A stretch of DNA of 64,000 bases from an uncultured Clostridia bacterium (GTDB lineage: Bacteria > Bacillota > Clostridia > Christensenellales > DTU072): the NCBI GenBank assembly GCA_934274515.1, contig CAKQTC010000010.1:1-64000 (forward strand). The letters are read 5' to 3'. Below are positions 23,708 to 32,754 of the stretch, one piece after another (position 1 is the first letter of the stretch; each line of letters opens with the position of its first letter). The notes below the pieces were generated by a model. The model worked only from the letters and a program-made list of their open reading frames with translations. It did no database searches and was not told the DNA's origin. A program made the translations under genes and the position numbers.

Positions 23708-25594
23708 ATGACGAGAAAGCAAAAAAAGAATTTGATACGAATTTGCGTTGCGGCGGCGTTACTTCTTGTCGCTTACCTTATAGACAGGTTTGTCGAAAGC
23801 GTACCGTGGTGGGGAATGTTGCTTATTTACGCCGTCCCTTATCTTACGGTTGGTTACGACGTGATAATCGGCGCGGGGAAAAACATTGCGCACGGGCGAA
23901 TTTTTGACGAGCGATTTCTTATGATAGTGGCTACGTTCGGCGCGTTTGGGGTTCTTGAATTCCCGGAAGCGGTACTTGTAATGCTACTTTATCAGATAGG
24001 AGAACTTTTCCAGGGGATAGCGGTAGGGAAGAGCAGAAAGAGTATATCCGCGCTTATGGATATACGTCCGGACATAGCGGCGGTAATACGCGACGGGGAA
24101 GAAGTAAGAGTTTCTCCCGAGGAAGTGGAAAAAGGCGAGCGGATAGTCGTTCGACCCGGAGAGAAAATTCCGCTTGACGGAATTATAGTAAAGGGCGAAA
24201 CCGCCGTCAACGCCGCTGCATTGACGGGAGAGAGTTTGCCTATAGATAAAACCGTAGGAGAGCAGGTTTTAAGCGGCAGCGTCAACGTGAGCGGGGTTAT
24301 CGAAGTGGAAACGACGGGAGTTTTTGCCGAAAGCACGGTATCGAAAATCCTTGCGCTGGTAGAGAATTCGTCTGAAAAGAAATCGAAAAGCGAGAATTTT
24401 ATAACGAAATTTGCCAAGTATTACACGCCGTGCGTGGTTATAGCGGCGGTGCTTTTGGCGGTTATTCCGTCGTTAATCGACCACAACTGGACGCAGTGGA
24501 TAAAAAGAGCGCTTACGTTTTTGGTCGTGTCGTGTCCTTGTGCGCTTGTAATCAGCGTTCCGTTGTCGTTTTTTGCAGGTATCGGCGGCGCGTCGAGCAA
24601 AGGTATCCTTATAAAGGGGTCGAATTACCTCGAACTGCTTTCCAAGCCCGCGTCGGTTATATTCGATAAAACGGGAACGCTCACGAAAGGCGTGTTCGAA
24701 GTAACGGCGATACATCCCGAAAAGGCGAGCGAAGACGAACTTTTGGATATTGCCGCGCTTGCCGAAAGTTATTCGTCACACCCGATAGCGGAGTCCATAA
24801 TAAAAGCGCACGGCGGAGATATTGATAAAAACAGGATAACGGACGTTAAAGAAAGGGCGGGATACGGTGTGACGGGCGTACTTGACGGAAAGCGAGTTGC
24901 CATAGGCAACGCGTTGCTTATGAAAGAGGTAGGCGCGGCAAGCCACGAATGTCATCTTACGGGGACGATAATTCACGTTGCCGTAGACGGGGAATATCTC
25001 GGACATATAGTCGTGTCCGACGTGGTAAAACCCGACGCCAAACAAGCGATTATCGAACTAAAAACGCTCGGCGCGACAAAAACCGTTATGCTTACCGGCG
25101 ACGGGAAACGCGTAGCGGAAGAAATAGCAAGCGAAATCGGAATAGACGAAGTTAAAAGCGGACTTTTACCGGAAAACAAAGTTGAAGAAGCGGAAAAAAT
25201 CATAAACGAAAAAGGTACGACGGTATACGTCGGCGACGGAATAAACGACGCGCCCGTGCTAATGAGAGCGGACGTGGGAATAGCGATGGGCGCAATCGGC
25301 AGCGACGCGGCTATCGAAGCGGCGGACGTGGTAATTATGGACGACAAACCGTCCAAAGTAGCAGAATCGGTAAAAATCGCAAGAAGAACCATGCGTATCG
25401 TTTACGAAAATATTGTGTTCGCACTCGCGGTTAAACTTACGGTGCTAATCCTAAGCGCAGTCGGCGTAACGGGTATGGGAATAGCGGTTTTCGCAGACGT
25501 AGGAGTGTGCGTGATAGCGGTGCTAAACGCAATGAGAGCATTAAAAACAAAACGCGACAACGTGACGTTGCATCCTGTAATCGAGCAAAGTTAG
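23708..25594 (+). CDS. Cadmium/zinc/cobalt-type P1B ATPase without N-terminal HMA domain
   Basis: At 628 residues this is a short ZntA/CadA-type exporter. It has membrane helices from residue 9, ALTGES, the transport motif CPC (C276-P-C278) followed by ALVISVPLSFFAGIG, DKTGTLT (D320), SSHPIAES and GDGINDAPV. The last helices carry KLTVLILSAVG and VFADVGV, whose Lys and Asp are the P1B-2 (Zn/Cd/Pb) signature. It exports divalent soft metals. The usual N-terminal HMA domain is absent and its role seems to be taken by the adjacent 73-residue protein. No strong ribosome site is visible, and the start is 16 bases after the previous stop. Confidence 0.93.
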   Translation: MTRKQKKNLIRICVAAALLLVAYLIDRFVESVPWWGMLLIYAVPYLTVGYDVIIGAGKNIAHGRIFDERFLMIVATFGAFGVLEFPEAVLVMLLYQIGELFQGIAVGKSRKSISALMDIRPDIAAVIRDGEEVRVSPEEVEKGERIVVRPGEKIPLDGIIVKGETAVNAAALTGESLPIDKTVGEQVLSGSVNVSGVIEVETTGVFAESTVSKILALVENSSEKKSKSENFITKFAKYYTPCVVIAAVLLAVIPSLIDHNWTQWIKRALTFLVVSCPCALVISVPLSFFAGIGGASSKGILIKGSNYLELLSKPASVIFDKTGTLTKGVFEVTAIHPEKASEDELLDIAALAESYSSHPIAESIIKAHGGDIDKNRITDVKERAGYGVTGVLDGKRVAIGNALLMKEVGAASHECHLTGTIIHVAVDGEYLGHIVVSDVVKPDAKQAIIELKTLGATKTVMLTGDGKRVAEEIASEIGIDEVKSGLLPENKVEEAEKIINEKGTTVYVGDGINDAPVLMRADVGIAMGAIGSDAAIEAADVVIMDDKPSKVAESVKIARRTMRIVYENIVFALAVKLTVLILSAVGVTGMGIAVFADVGVCVIAVLNAMRALKTKRDNVTLHPVIEQS

Positions 25595-25662
25595 TCGCGG
25601 AAGAAACGCTCTGTCCGTCGGTATCGTCACCCTGAGCAACGTCGAAGGGGCTAGCGCAAGCG

Positions 25663-25679
25663 GCAACGCTTTGCGTTGC
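25663..25679 (+). terminator. Small hairpin after the metal ATPase gene
   Basis: GCAACGC and GCGTTGC pair around TTT. A second small dyad (CTCGG/CCGAG) follows at 25690-25705. No long T run is present, so this is a weak terminator candidate. Confidence 0.35.
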
Positions 25680-25809
25680 GTCGGACATTCTCGGCTCGAC
25701 CGAGCATTTGACAATTTTTAGAAAATTCTCAAAAAAATTTAGTTAAAAATTAGGTTTTTATTTTAGAATGTGGATATAAAATTAAATCGGGTCGGGTTAA
25801 GGAGTTATT

Positions 25810-26478
25810 ATGAAACTGTTGCTTGCCGAAGACGAACGTGATTTGTCAAACGCGATTGTTAGAGTTTTGAAATACAACAAATATGACGTGGATGCGGTTT
25901 ATGACGGCGAAGAGGCGTTGTCATATCTGTCTTACAACGATTACGACGGCGTTATTCTCGACGTTATGATGCCGAAAAAAGACGGTTTTACCGTGGTTAA
26001 AGAGTTGCGCGAAAAAGGGAAAAACGTTCCCGTGCTTATCTTGACCGCGCGAGCGGAAACCGACGATAAAGTCAAAGGGCTTGACTTCGGCGCGGACGAT
26101 TACTTGACAAAACCGTTCGTATTGAGCGAATTTTTGGCGCGTGTTCGCGCGCTTTGCCGAAGAAAGGGCGATTATACCGAGAGTTACTCGTTCGGAAACG
26201 TTACGCTTAAACACGATACGTTTGAACTGTGCGCGGAGAAAACCGTGCGCCTCACGAACAAGGAATATCGGCTTATGGAATATCTCATCCGAAACAAAGA
26301 TCTGATGTTGTCCACAGAAAAAATAATGGAAAACGTGTGGGAATTCGACTCGGCGGCGGAAATAAGCGTAGTCTGGGTTTATATATCCGCGCTTAGAAAA
26401 AAACTCGAAGAAATCGGCGCGAACTGCACGATTAAAGCGGTGCGCGGAGTAGGTTATCGGCTGCAAAAACGCGACTGA
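25810..26478 (+). CDS. OmpR/PhoB-family response regulator
   Basis: The 222-residue protein has a receiver domain with D51 in VILDVMMPK, T79 and K101 in LTKPF. A winged helix from about residue 130 ends in VRGVGYRLQK. AAGGAG lies upstream of the ATG. It is paired with the histidine kinase 30 bases downstream. Its targets are not shown by the sequence; neighbouring metal-ATPase and amino acid transporter genes are candidates by position only. Confidence 0.93.
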   Translation: MKLLLAEDERDLSNAIVRVLKYNKYDVDAVYDGEEALSYLSYNDYDGVILDVMMPKKDGFTVVKELREKGKNVPVLILTARAETDDKVKGLDFGADDYLTKPFVLSEFLARVRALCRRKGDYTESYSFGNVTLKHDTFELCAEKTVRLTNKEYRLMEYLIRNKDLMLSTEKIMENVWEFDSAAEISVVWVYISALRKKLEEIGANCTIKAVRGVGYRLQKRD

Positions 26479-26508
26479 TTTTCGGCGGCAAGGCAAAGAA
26501 ATAAAACT

Positions 26509-27756
26509 ATGCTTAAAAAATTACAAACAAAATTTATATCCATCACAATGGCATCCGTTATTCTGATTCTGCTCACGATTATGCTTAGCGTAAACTTGGC
26601 AAACTTTATTACGGTGACCAAAGCCGCGGACAAACTCATAGATATGATAGCCTCAGGCGGCGGAAAATTCCCTTCGACAAACGAAGAAATCGCTCCGCCC
26701 GACAAGCCCGACGACCGTCCAAACAATCCGAACGTCCGCCCGAACACGCCGAAAAACGACGCAGAAGCGCCGTTTGATACAAGGTTTTTTACCGTGACCT
26801 TTACCGAGAACGGAAACGTCTACGCGTCCGACATAGATAAAATTGCCGCAATAAACAACGAGAAAGCGGCAGAAATGGCTACCAAAGCATTGAGAAAGGG
26901 AAACGAAAGAGGATATTCGAGTGTTTATCGGTATCTTATCACCAAAGATATGAACGGGCGCGATATGGTTATATTCGTTGACTTTTCAAGACAACTTACG
27001 CCTACTAAAAACTTTTTGGAAATAAGTTTAATCGTTGCGGCTGTCGGGGTTGCGATAGTGTTCGTGTTCGTTTTACTCGTTTCAAAAAAACTCGTCAAGC
27101 CGATAGCGGACAGTTACGAAAGACAAAAGCGGTTCGTTACCGACGCCGGACACGAATTGAAAACGCCGCTTACCGTTATATCCGCAAACAACGATTTGTC
27201 GGAAATGGAAACGGGAAAAACCGAAAGCACCGAAGCGATAAGAAAACAAGTAAAGAAACTTACTTCGATGGTCAACAATTTAACGATGCTTGCCAAACTC
27301 GACGAAAATTCCGCGTCGAAATTTGAAAAATTCAACGTTTCCGACCTCGTATGCGACGCGTTCGACAACTTCAAAGCGTCGTATGAAAACGGCGGAAAAA
27401 TTCTCACGGTTTCGGCAGAAGACGCGACGATAAACGCAGACAAAACGTTAGTGGAAAAACTCGTCGGCATCTTAGCGGAAAACGCAAACAAATATTCGTT
27501 GACTTTTACCGACGTCAAACTCGTCAAATCGGGAGCAAACGTAATTTTGACAGTCGCCAACGATGCTGTCGGTATAAAAGAAGGCAGTCAAAACAAATGT
27601 TTCGAGCGTTTTTACCGTTCGGACGAGGCGCGCGCCGGCGGCGTGGAAGGGAGCGGAATAGGCTTGTCGGTCGCAAAAGAAATAGTCGCAAAACATAAAG
27701 GCAAAATCACTGCGGAAGGCAAAAACGGAATTTTTGAAATAAAAGTCGTTTTGTAA
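26509..27756 (+). CDS. Membrane sensor histidine kinase (HisKA type)
   Basis: The 415-residue protein has two membrane helices (about 10-35 and 172-192) around an extracellular region of about 135 residues that includes a Pro/Asn/Asp-rich stretch (62-84). The dimerisation domain carries AGHELKTPL (H215), and the ATPase domain has the N box ILAENANKYS and GSGIGLSVAK. The first G box reads NDAVGI where DxGxGI is usual, a common degenerate form. It would phosphorylate the regulator encoded immediately upstream. No good ribosome site is seen. Confidence 0.92.
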   Translation: MLKKLQTKFISITMASVILILLTIMLSVNLANFITVTKAADKLIDMIASGGGKFPSTNEEIAPPDKPDDRPNNPNVRPNTPKNDAEAPFDTRFFTVTFTENGNVYASDIDKIAAINNEKAAEMATKALRKGNERGYSSVYRYLITKDMNGRDMVIFVDFSRQLTPTKNFLEISLIVAAVGVAIVFVFVLLVSKKLVKPIADSYERQKRFVTDAGHELKTPLTVISANNDLSEMETGKTESTEAIRKQVKKLTSMVNNLTMLAKLDENSASKFEKFNVSDLVCDAFDNFKASYENGGKILTVSAEDATINADKTLVEKLVGILAENANKYSLTFTDVKLVKSGANVILTVANDAVGIKEGSQNKCFERFYRSDEARAGGVEGSGIGLSVAKEIVAKHKGKITAEGKNGIFEIKVVL

Positions 27757-27870
27757 ACCGCTCGTAAAACCCTCGTTACTTAAACCGAATCGCCGCTTTT
27801 CGCCCGTCACGAAACGCCGAAAGCAAAACTATATATTGATATTATATATACAACTGTTTATATACTAATA

Positions 27871-27896
27871 ACCGTCGTATTCTACGGCGGTTTTTT
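27871..27896 (+). terminator. Terminator of the OmpR/HK operon
   Basis: ACCGTCGTA (27871-27879) pairs with TACGGCGGT (27883-27891) with one G-U pair, followed by six T. Confidence 0.88.
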
Positions 27897-27914
27897 CACG
27901 AAAAGAGTTATGGC

Positions 27915-28080
27915 TGTCGGACGAAACGGCAGTTTAAGCGACAGGAAAAACGAAGAGCATAAAGTCTTGAAAGGCGTTAGCGTTATCGGATAAAGCGGCA
28001 AAAAAGAAAATCGACAGGCAGAACGAAGAGCATTAAGCCTTGAAAATCGCTATAAAAAAACGTAGAGCGTGAAGCAAAAA
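27915..28080. repeat. Degenerate tandem repeat, unit about 73 bp
   Basis: Two copies (near 27915-27987 and 27988-28060) share the order TCGGA..AA..CGGCA, CGACAGG, AACGAAGAGCAT.AAG.CTTGAAA. A partial third copy begins at CGTAGAGCGTGAAGC (28061). No ORF or ribosome site is associated. The role is unknown. Confidence 0.65.
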
Positions 28081-28142
28081 TTTAAGTCCGCGTAAGCAGA
28101 CGTAAAAAATTCAAAAAAATTTATTTTTTTTGTAAAAATCGC

Positions 28143-28171
28143 TTTACAAACTTTTTTCCATGCTATATAAT
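28143..28171 (+). promoter_or_regulatory. Promoter of the amino acid ABC transporter operon
   Basis: TTTACA (28143-28148), 17 bases and TATAAT (28166-28171). A small dyad, CTTTA/TAAAG, follows in the leader. Confidence 0.82.
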
Positions 28172-28235
28172 GAGGGCATAAACGCTTTAACGAAGTAAAG
28201 TGCTAAAACAGTAAAGCAGAAGGAGAGAAAAAATA

Positions 28236-29045
28236 ATGAAAAAGAGAATTACGAAGGTATTGATTTGCGTAATGGCTGCGGTTGCGGTAATCGGGGCGTG
28301 TATCGGGTTTGTCGGATGCAAAGAAACCAAGACGTTGACCGTAGGGTATACGATGTATCCGCCGATGAACTATGAGGATTCCGACGGTAAACTTATCGGG
28401 TTTGACACGGAACTTGCCACCAAAGTTTTTGAAGAACTCGGCTACAAAGTGATTTTCAAAGAAATCGAATGGAACAAGAAATACACCGAACTCAACGCAG
28501 GGTCTGTCGATTGTCTTTGGAACGGGTTTACTTCAAACGGTAGTGACAACGGCACGCCGAGAGCGGAACTTGTAGATTTTAGTTACAACTATATGAAGAA
28601 CTATCAAGCGGTTGTTGTAAAAGCGAGCGAGATTGATAAATACACCGACAAGAACACGTCTTTTGCCGGGAAGAAAGGATACGTTGAAAAGAACAGTGCG
28701 GGGCAGGAATATGCGGCGGCGTTTGTCGGAGCGATTGTGGGCGAAGCGACCACGCAAATGAATGCGGTAATGCAGGTCAAATCGAAAGCGGCGGATTTTG
28801 CGGTTGTCGATTATCTGCTCGCAAACAGCATAGTCGGGAAAGGCGATTACAGCGACCTTGCGTTCGTTGAAAATCTCAATTCGGACATCGAATACTACGC
28901 TATCGGGTTCAAGAAAGGCAGCGAACTTACCGGGAAAGTAAACGCGTTGCTCGAAAAGTATGCGAAAGACGGTTCTCTTGCCGAACTTGCCGCAAAATAT
29001 AAACTTTCAAATGCGATAATCCTTGATTATTCTTCGCAAAAATAA
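28236..29045 (+). CDS. Amino acid ABC transporter substrate-binding lipoprotein
   Basis: The 269-residue precursor has a lipobox FVGC (C28) and the two-lobe fold of the polar amino acid binding family (SBP_bac_3). YTMYPPMNY, then GFDTELATKVFEELG, is the usual N-lobe ligand region. The lipid-anchored protein captures a polar amino acid outside the cell and hands it to the permease encoded next. Substrate specificity is not certain from sequence. AAGGAG precedes the ATG. A strong hairpin downstream probably gives excess expression over the permease. Confidence 0.93.
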   Translation: MKKRITKVLICVMAAVAVIGACIGFVGCKETKTLTVGYTMYPPMNYEDSDGKLIGFDTELATKVFEELGYKVIFKEIEWNKKYTELNAGSVDCLWNGFTSNGSDNGTPRAELVDFSYNYMKNYQAVVVKASEIDKYTDKNTSFAGKKGYVEKNSAGQEYAAAFVGAIVGEATTQMNAVMQVKSKAADFAVVDYLLANSIVGKGDYSDLAFVENLNSDIEYYAIGFKKGSELTGKVNALLEKYAKDGSLAELAAKYKLSNAIILDYSSQK

Positions 29046-29077
29046 TTCGAAAGACGAACAAACTTAGAAAGGAAACG

Positions 29078-29103
29078 GTCTGCGGAGCAATCGCTCCGCA
29101 GAC
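29078..29103 (+). terminator. Intercistronic hairpin after the binding-protein gene
   Basis: GTCTGCGGAGC and GCTCCGCAGAC form a perfect 11-bp stem with a 4-base loop and no T run. Such hairpins in ABC operons usually protect the upstream message or cause partial termination. Confidence 0.6.
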
Positions 29104-29117
29104 AAAAGTATTTTAAT

Positions 29118-29810
29118 ATGAATTTTTTACAAGTAACTTTATATCTTCTCGACGGGTTCAAACTAACGTGTTTGTTGTTTGCCTGTACCTTAGTAATAAG
29201 TCTGCCGCTCGGTTTGCTTATCTCGTTTTGTACGATGAGTAAAATAAAACCCGTAAGTTATATTTTCCGTGTAATAGTCTGGATTGTTCGCGGTATACCT
29301 CTAATGTTGCAAATTTTCATCATCTATCTCGTTCCCGGATTTTTGTTGAATTTCAATCCTTTCGCAAAGGTCGATACGTTCTTCTTTTTGAACACGGGGA
29401 TGAAAGACGCGGGGCGTTTTATTGCGGTCGTAATAGCGTTTTCGTTTAACTATGCGTGTTATTTTTCGGAAATATTCCGCGGCGGAATACAAAGTATCCC
29501 GAACGGGCAGTACGAGGCGTGCGCGGTGCTGGGGATGACGAAAAGAGAAACTTTTTTTCATATCGTTTTGCCGCAAGTAATCAAGCGCATAGTGCCGCCG
29601 ATGAGTAACGAAGTAATAACGTTGGTCAAAGATACCGCGCTTTCTCGCGTGATTCTCGTTAGCGAACTAATTATGCAGGCGGAAAGACTTTTGTCGTACG
29701 CGCTTATATGGCCGCTGTTCTATTCTGGCGCGTTCTACCTTATTTTCGTAGGGGTACTTACGTTGCTTTTCAACTATATCGAGAAAAAACTCAGTTATTA
29801 TAAGGTGTGA
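29118..29810 (+). CDS. Amino acid ABC transporter permease (HisM/GlnP type)
   Basis: The 230-residue membrane protein has about five hydrophobic helices. It carries the EAA loop [21 protein letters not shown] near residues 134-155, which contacts the ATPase. Only one permease gene is present, so it most likely works as a homodimer. No recognisable ribosome site lies before the ATG, which may keep its level below that of the binding protein. Confidence 0.94.
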   Translation: MNFLQVTLYLLDGFKLTCLLFACTLVISLPLGLLISFCTMSKIKPVSYIFRVIVWIVRGIPLMLQIFIIYLVPGFLLNFNPFAKVDTFFFLNTGMKDAGRFIAVVIAFSFNYACYFSEIFRGGIQSIPNGQYEACAVLGMTKRETFFHIVLPQVIKRIVPPMSNEVITLVKDTALSRVILVSELIMQAERLLSYALIWPLFYSGAFYLIFVGVLTLLFNYIEKKLSYYKV

Positions 29811-29811
29811 T

Positions 29812-30660
29812 ATGTCGCTGCTTGAAATTAAAAATTTAACGAAAAAATTCGGAGAAACCGAAGTCCTTAAAGGAATAAGTCTTGAACTAAATCGCGGAGA
29901 AGTGATGTCGATAATCGGTTCGTCCGGGAGCGGAAAAACCACACTTCTGAGATGTCTAAACTATCTCGAAAACGCCGACGGCGGTAAAATATTCATAGAC
30001 GGAGAATTATTTTTCGACGGCGACGAAGAAACAAAAAAACGTTCCGCCGAAGAAATAAGACAAAAAAGATTAAAACTCGGACTGGTCTTTCAGTCGTTTA
30101 ACCTGTTTCCGCATTACAACGTTTTGAAAAACGTAACAATCGCGCCTATGTTGTTTTCAAAAGACAAACTTAAACGAGAAAAAGCAAAAATTAAAAAATG
30201 CGCGGACAAAAAACAAGCGAAAGCGGAGTACAAAAAACTTAAAGAGAGCGTCGCCGAGGAAATAGAGAAAGAGGCTATTGCGGTGCTTGAAAGAGTAGGT
30301 TTGGGTGACAAATTGAAGGCGTACCCGTGCGAATTGTCCGGTGGACAGCAGCAGAGAGTAGCGATTGCGAGAGCGCTTGTGATGAAACCCGCGATACTGT
30401 GTTTCGACGAGCCTACGAGCGCGCTCGACCCGGAACTTACGGGGGAAGTGTTGAAAGTAATAAAAGAACTTAAAGACGACGACAGAACGATGATAATCGT
30501 CACGCACGAAATGGGATTTGCAAAAACGGTATCGGACAAAGTGGTTTTTATGTCTGACGGAGTAATCGAAGAAATCGGTACGCCCGAAGAAATTTTCGAC
30601 AATCCGTTAAGTCCCGTCACGAGAGCGTTTTTGGCTAATTCGCTTGAATCGAAATTCTAA
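29812..30660 (+). CDS. Amino acid ABC transporter ATP-binding protein (GlnQ type) with a charged insertion
   Basis: The 282-residue ATPase has Walker [10 protein letters not shown] (36-44), the Q-loop in [13 protein letters not shown], the signature [13 protein letters not shown] near 175, Walker [13 protein letters not shown] near 195 and the H-loop VTHEMGF. GlnQ proteins are usually about 240 residues. The excess is a Lys/Glu-rich, probably helical segment of roughly 35-40 residues after the Q-loop (about 122-160). The start is one base after the permease TGA, with AAGGTG inside the permease end, so translation is coupled. Confidence 0.95.
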   Translation: MSLLEIKNLTKKFGETEVLKGISLELNRGEVMSIIGSSGSGKTTLLRCLNYLENADGGKIFIDGELFFDGDEETKKRSAEEIRQKRLKLGLVFQSFNLFPHYNVLKNVTIAPMLFSKDKLKREKAKIKKCADKKQAKAEYKKLKESVAEEIEKEAIAVLERVGLGDKLKAYPCELSGGQQQRVAIARALVMKPAILCFDEPTSALDPELTGEVLKVIKELKDDDRTMIIVTHEMGFAKTVSDKVVFMSDGVIEEIGTPEEIFDNPLSPVTRAFLANSLESKF

Positions 30661-30680
30661 AAAAATACGAAATATTCTTC

Positions 30681-30726
30681 CAATTAAAAAACCGCGTTTT
30701 TATATATAATCGCGGTTTTTTAATTG
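30681..30726. terminator. Bidirectional terminator between the ABC operon and the HD gene
   Basis: CAATTAAAAAACCGCG (30681-30696) and CGCGGTTTTTTAATTG (30711-30726) form a perfect 16-bp inverted repeat. It has T runs in both directions and serves the convergent genes on either side. Confidence 0.9.
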
Positions 30727-30796
30727 CCGAAGAAATATCAAGTAAAGGTAAAATGCGTCAAACTATTATCGTTCGACAACGAAATAAATATCCGTA

Positions 30797-31405
30797 TTAT
30801 TTTTGCGGCAGCGTTTCGTCGAGGTAGGACGCTTCGGTGTCGGAAAGGTGGAAAAGAAGCGCGTGCGGATATTTATAAAACGCGTCGCTCATCGCATAAT
30901 CGCCGCCGATTACGCGTTTATCGAAACCGCCCATATGCCAATTTATCGCAATCGCTTCTTCGCGAGTAAGGCGTATAAAACCGCTTATCATATAAACCGA
31001 TTTTTCACCGTGTCCGTACGGGAGAGCGTCGTCGATGGTAAAATACGGACGTTTTTCCCATTCTCCGTTTTCGTTTTTAACGTTGCGGTAGTCGATTTTA
31101 TAGTAGTTTACCTTACAAATATCGTGTAAAAGTGCGATAATAGCCGCGCTTTCAGGGCTGATTTTATCTTCCCATTCGCCGTCGTATTCGACGTTTAGAT
31201 GTTGTAAAAATCGATAATACGTTTTCACCGAATGTTCGCAAAGACCGCCTTCGAACGCCGAGTGGAAACGCGTGGACGCGGGAGCGGTAAAAAAATCCGA
31301 CTTGTTTATCAGCCAATCGAGAAGTTTGTCCGCGCCGTCGCGAAAAATGTTTTCTTTGTAAATATTGATAAATTCCGATTTGTAATCCGTTATTCCGTAG
31401 TCCAT
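30797..31405 (-). CDS. HD-domain phosphohydrolase
   Basis: The 202-residue protein shows the HD metal ligands H58 (CEHSVKT), H94-D95 (LLHDICK), H in GHGEKS, H in NWHMGGFD, and the late D in HLSDTEAS. The HD fold hydrolyses phosphate esters, often of nucleotides. The exact substrate is unknown; similar small HD proteins are common beside tRNA-processing genes and in mobile elements. GGAGG (31411-31415) precedes the ATG. The frame overlaps the CCA enzyme gene end by 16 bases, so it is the last gene of the tilS-hpt-cca operon. Confidence 0.85.
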   Translation of the reverse strand: MDYGITDYKSEFINIYKENIFRDGADKLLDWLINKSDFFTAPASTRFHSAFEGGLCEHSVKTYYRFLQHLNVEYDGEWEDKISPESAAIIALLHDICKVNYYKIDYRNVKNENGEWEKRPYFTIDDALPYGHGEKSVYMISGFIRLTREEAIAINWHMGGFDKRVIGGDYAMSDAFYKYPHALLFHLSDTEASYLDETLPQK

Positions 31406-32754
31406 TTTTGCCTCCGTGCGTAATTTTTTATGAAATCCAGTTGTTTTTCTTTCGTTGTGAGCGGAGAAGATGGCAAAACCCGTTCTTCTAGCAACGCGTT
31501 CAACGCTTCGCCACGCTTGTTTTCGGGCAAAGTCGGTATCATTATAAGGTCGTTGCCGTTTACAAGCAGTCCGCTTACCGAAAACGGTACGTTCTCTTCT
31601 TTCATTTTTTTAAGTTCCGCCGTAATCGCGTCCGCGCTTTTAAGAGTATCGTGTTCCGCAAGTCCGCTTCCTTTGTAATCTGCGTATTTGAGTTTTACGA
31701 GTTTGTCCGCTATGTCCGCGTTATGCAAGAGAAAACGCCTCATCGTGCTTTGTTTGACGTCCGATTTTAAGTTGAACATATGGTTTTCCACAAGTCGCGC
31801 CGTTTCTTCCACAACCGCTGCGGGATACCGTAGTTCTGTCAATATCCGACGCGTCATCACGCCCCCTTGCTTGTCGTGACCGCGATAAAACCCCGTATGT
31901 ATCATCATATAAGGTTTTGCTACGTCGTGCATAAGAGCGGCAAGTCGAACGTCCGCATCCGCGTATTTTACCGTGTGCAGTATATGTTCGAACACGTCGT
32001 ATTTATGGAAGTCCGAACGTTGGTTCATGCCTATGCCTCGACAAAGATCCGGCAAAATTCTTTCAAGTACGCCTATATCGTTAAGAAGTTCCAGACCGCG
32101 ATAATGGGCGTCCTTAACACCGTAAAAGGTATCCGCAACAAGGATTTTGTCTAGTTCGTCGCGTATGCGTTCTTTGCTTATCTCGTCTATTAAGAACCGA
32201 TTTTCCTTTGCCGCCGATAAAACTTCCGATAACGGGGTAAAGCCTAAACTCGCGGCAAAGCGCGCGAGCCGCATAAGGCGAAGACCGTCTTCGGAAAAAA
32301 CCTGTTGCGGCGAGCGCGTAGAACGTAACGTTTTGTTTTTTAGGTCGGTCAGTCCGTTAAGCGGATCCACGACTTCGTCGCGTTTAATATCGTAATAGAT
32401 TGCGTTTATCGTAAAGTCGCGACGAGACGCGTCTACGGCGATATCGGTACAGTGCGTGACTTCGTGCGGACGGTGTCCGCCGACGTAACTGTCGAAACGA
32501 AACGACGTGTATTCATAACCGACGCCGTCGCGTTTTATGACAAGCGTAAGCAGTTTTTTGCTGCCGTCTTTGACTTCATAAGGGGAGGAAGATAAAATTC
32601 GTTTGACTTCTTCGGGTGGAAGCGCGCTCGTAATGTCGAGGTCGCACGGGCTAAACCCGAGCAAAGAATCGCGGACGTAACCGCCGACCGCATAAAGGGG
32701 GACGGGGAAAAGTTCTGCAAGTTCTTTTACCTTGGTATCGAACTTAATCTTCAT
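31390..32754 (-). CDS. cca: CCA-adding enzyme (tRNA nucleotidyltransferase) with HD domain
   Basis: The 454-residue protein has the class II nucleotidyltransferase signature GGYVRDSLLG (24-33) and catalytic D38/D40 (DLD), followed by RRDFTINA and the tRNA-binding helical region. A HD domain follows (LMHDVAKPYM near 278). It adds or repairs the 3' CCA end of tRNA in the cytosol; the HD part may give phosphatase or phosphodiesterase activity. Its start overlaps the hpt stop by 11 bases, indicating coupled translation. Confidence 0.93.
   Translation of the reverse strand: MKIKFDTKVKELAELFPVPLYAVGGYVRDSLLGFSPCDLDITSALPPEEVKRILSSSPYEVKDGSKKLLTLVIKRDGVGYEYTSFRFDSYVGGHRPHEVTHCTDIAVDASRRDFTINAIYYDIKRDEVVDPLNGLTDLKNKTLRSTRSPQQVFSEDGLRLMRLARFAASLGFTPLSEVLSAAKENRFLIDEISKERIRDELDKILVADTFYGVKDAHYRGLELLNDIGVLERILPDLCRGIGMNQRSDFHKYDVFEHILHTVKYADADVRLAALMHDVAKPYMMIHTGFYRGHDKQGGVMTRRILTELRYPAAVVEETARLVENHMFNLKSDVKQSTMRRFLLHNADIADKLVKLKYADYKGSGLAEHDTLKSADAITAELKKMKEENVPFSVSGLLVNGNDLIMIPTLPENKRGEALNALLEERVLPSSPLTTKEKQLDFIKNYARRQKWTTE

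Larger units (their letters stand above)
27757..28142 (+). other. Gene-free stretch with terminator and repeats
   Basis: The gap after the kinase gene holds an AT-rich alternating stretch (27828-27868), an intrinsic terminator and a degenerate tandem repeat, both listed separately. I see no gene here. Confidence 0.6.

Noticed and set aside
25437..25688. 83-residue minus-strand frame at the end of the Cd/Zn ATPase
   Set aside because: It mostly overlaps the ATPase gene and starts in a hairpin region without a ribosome site.
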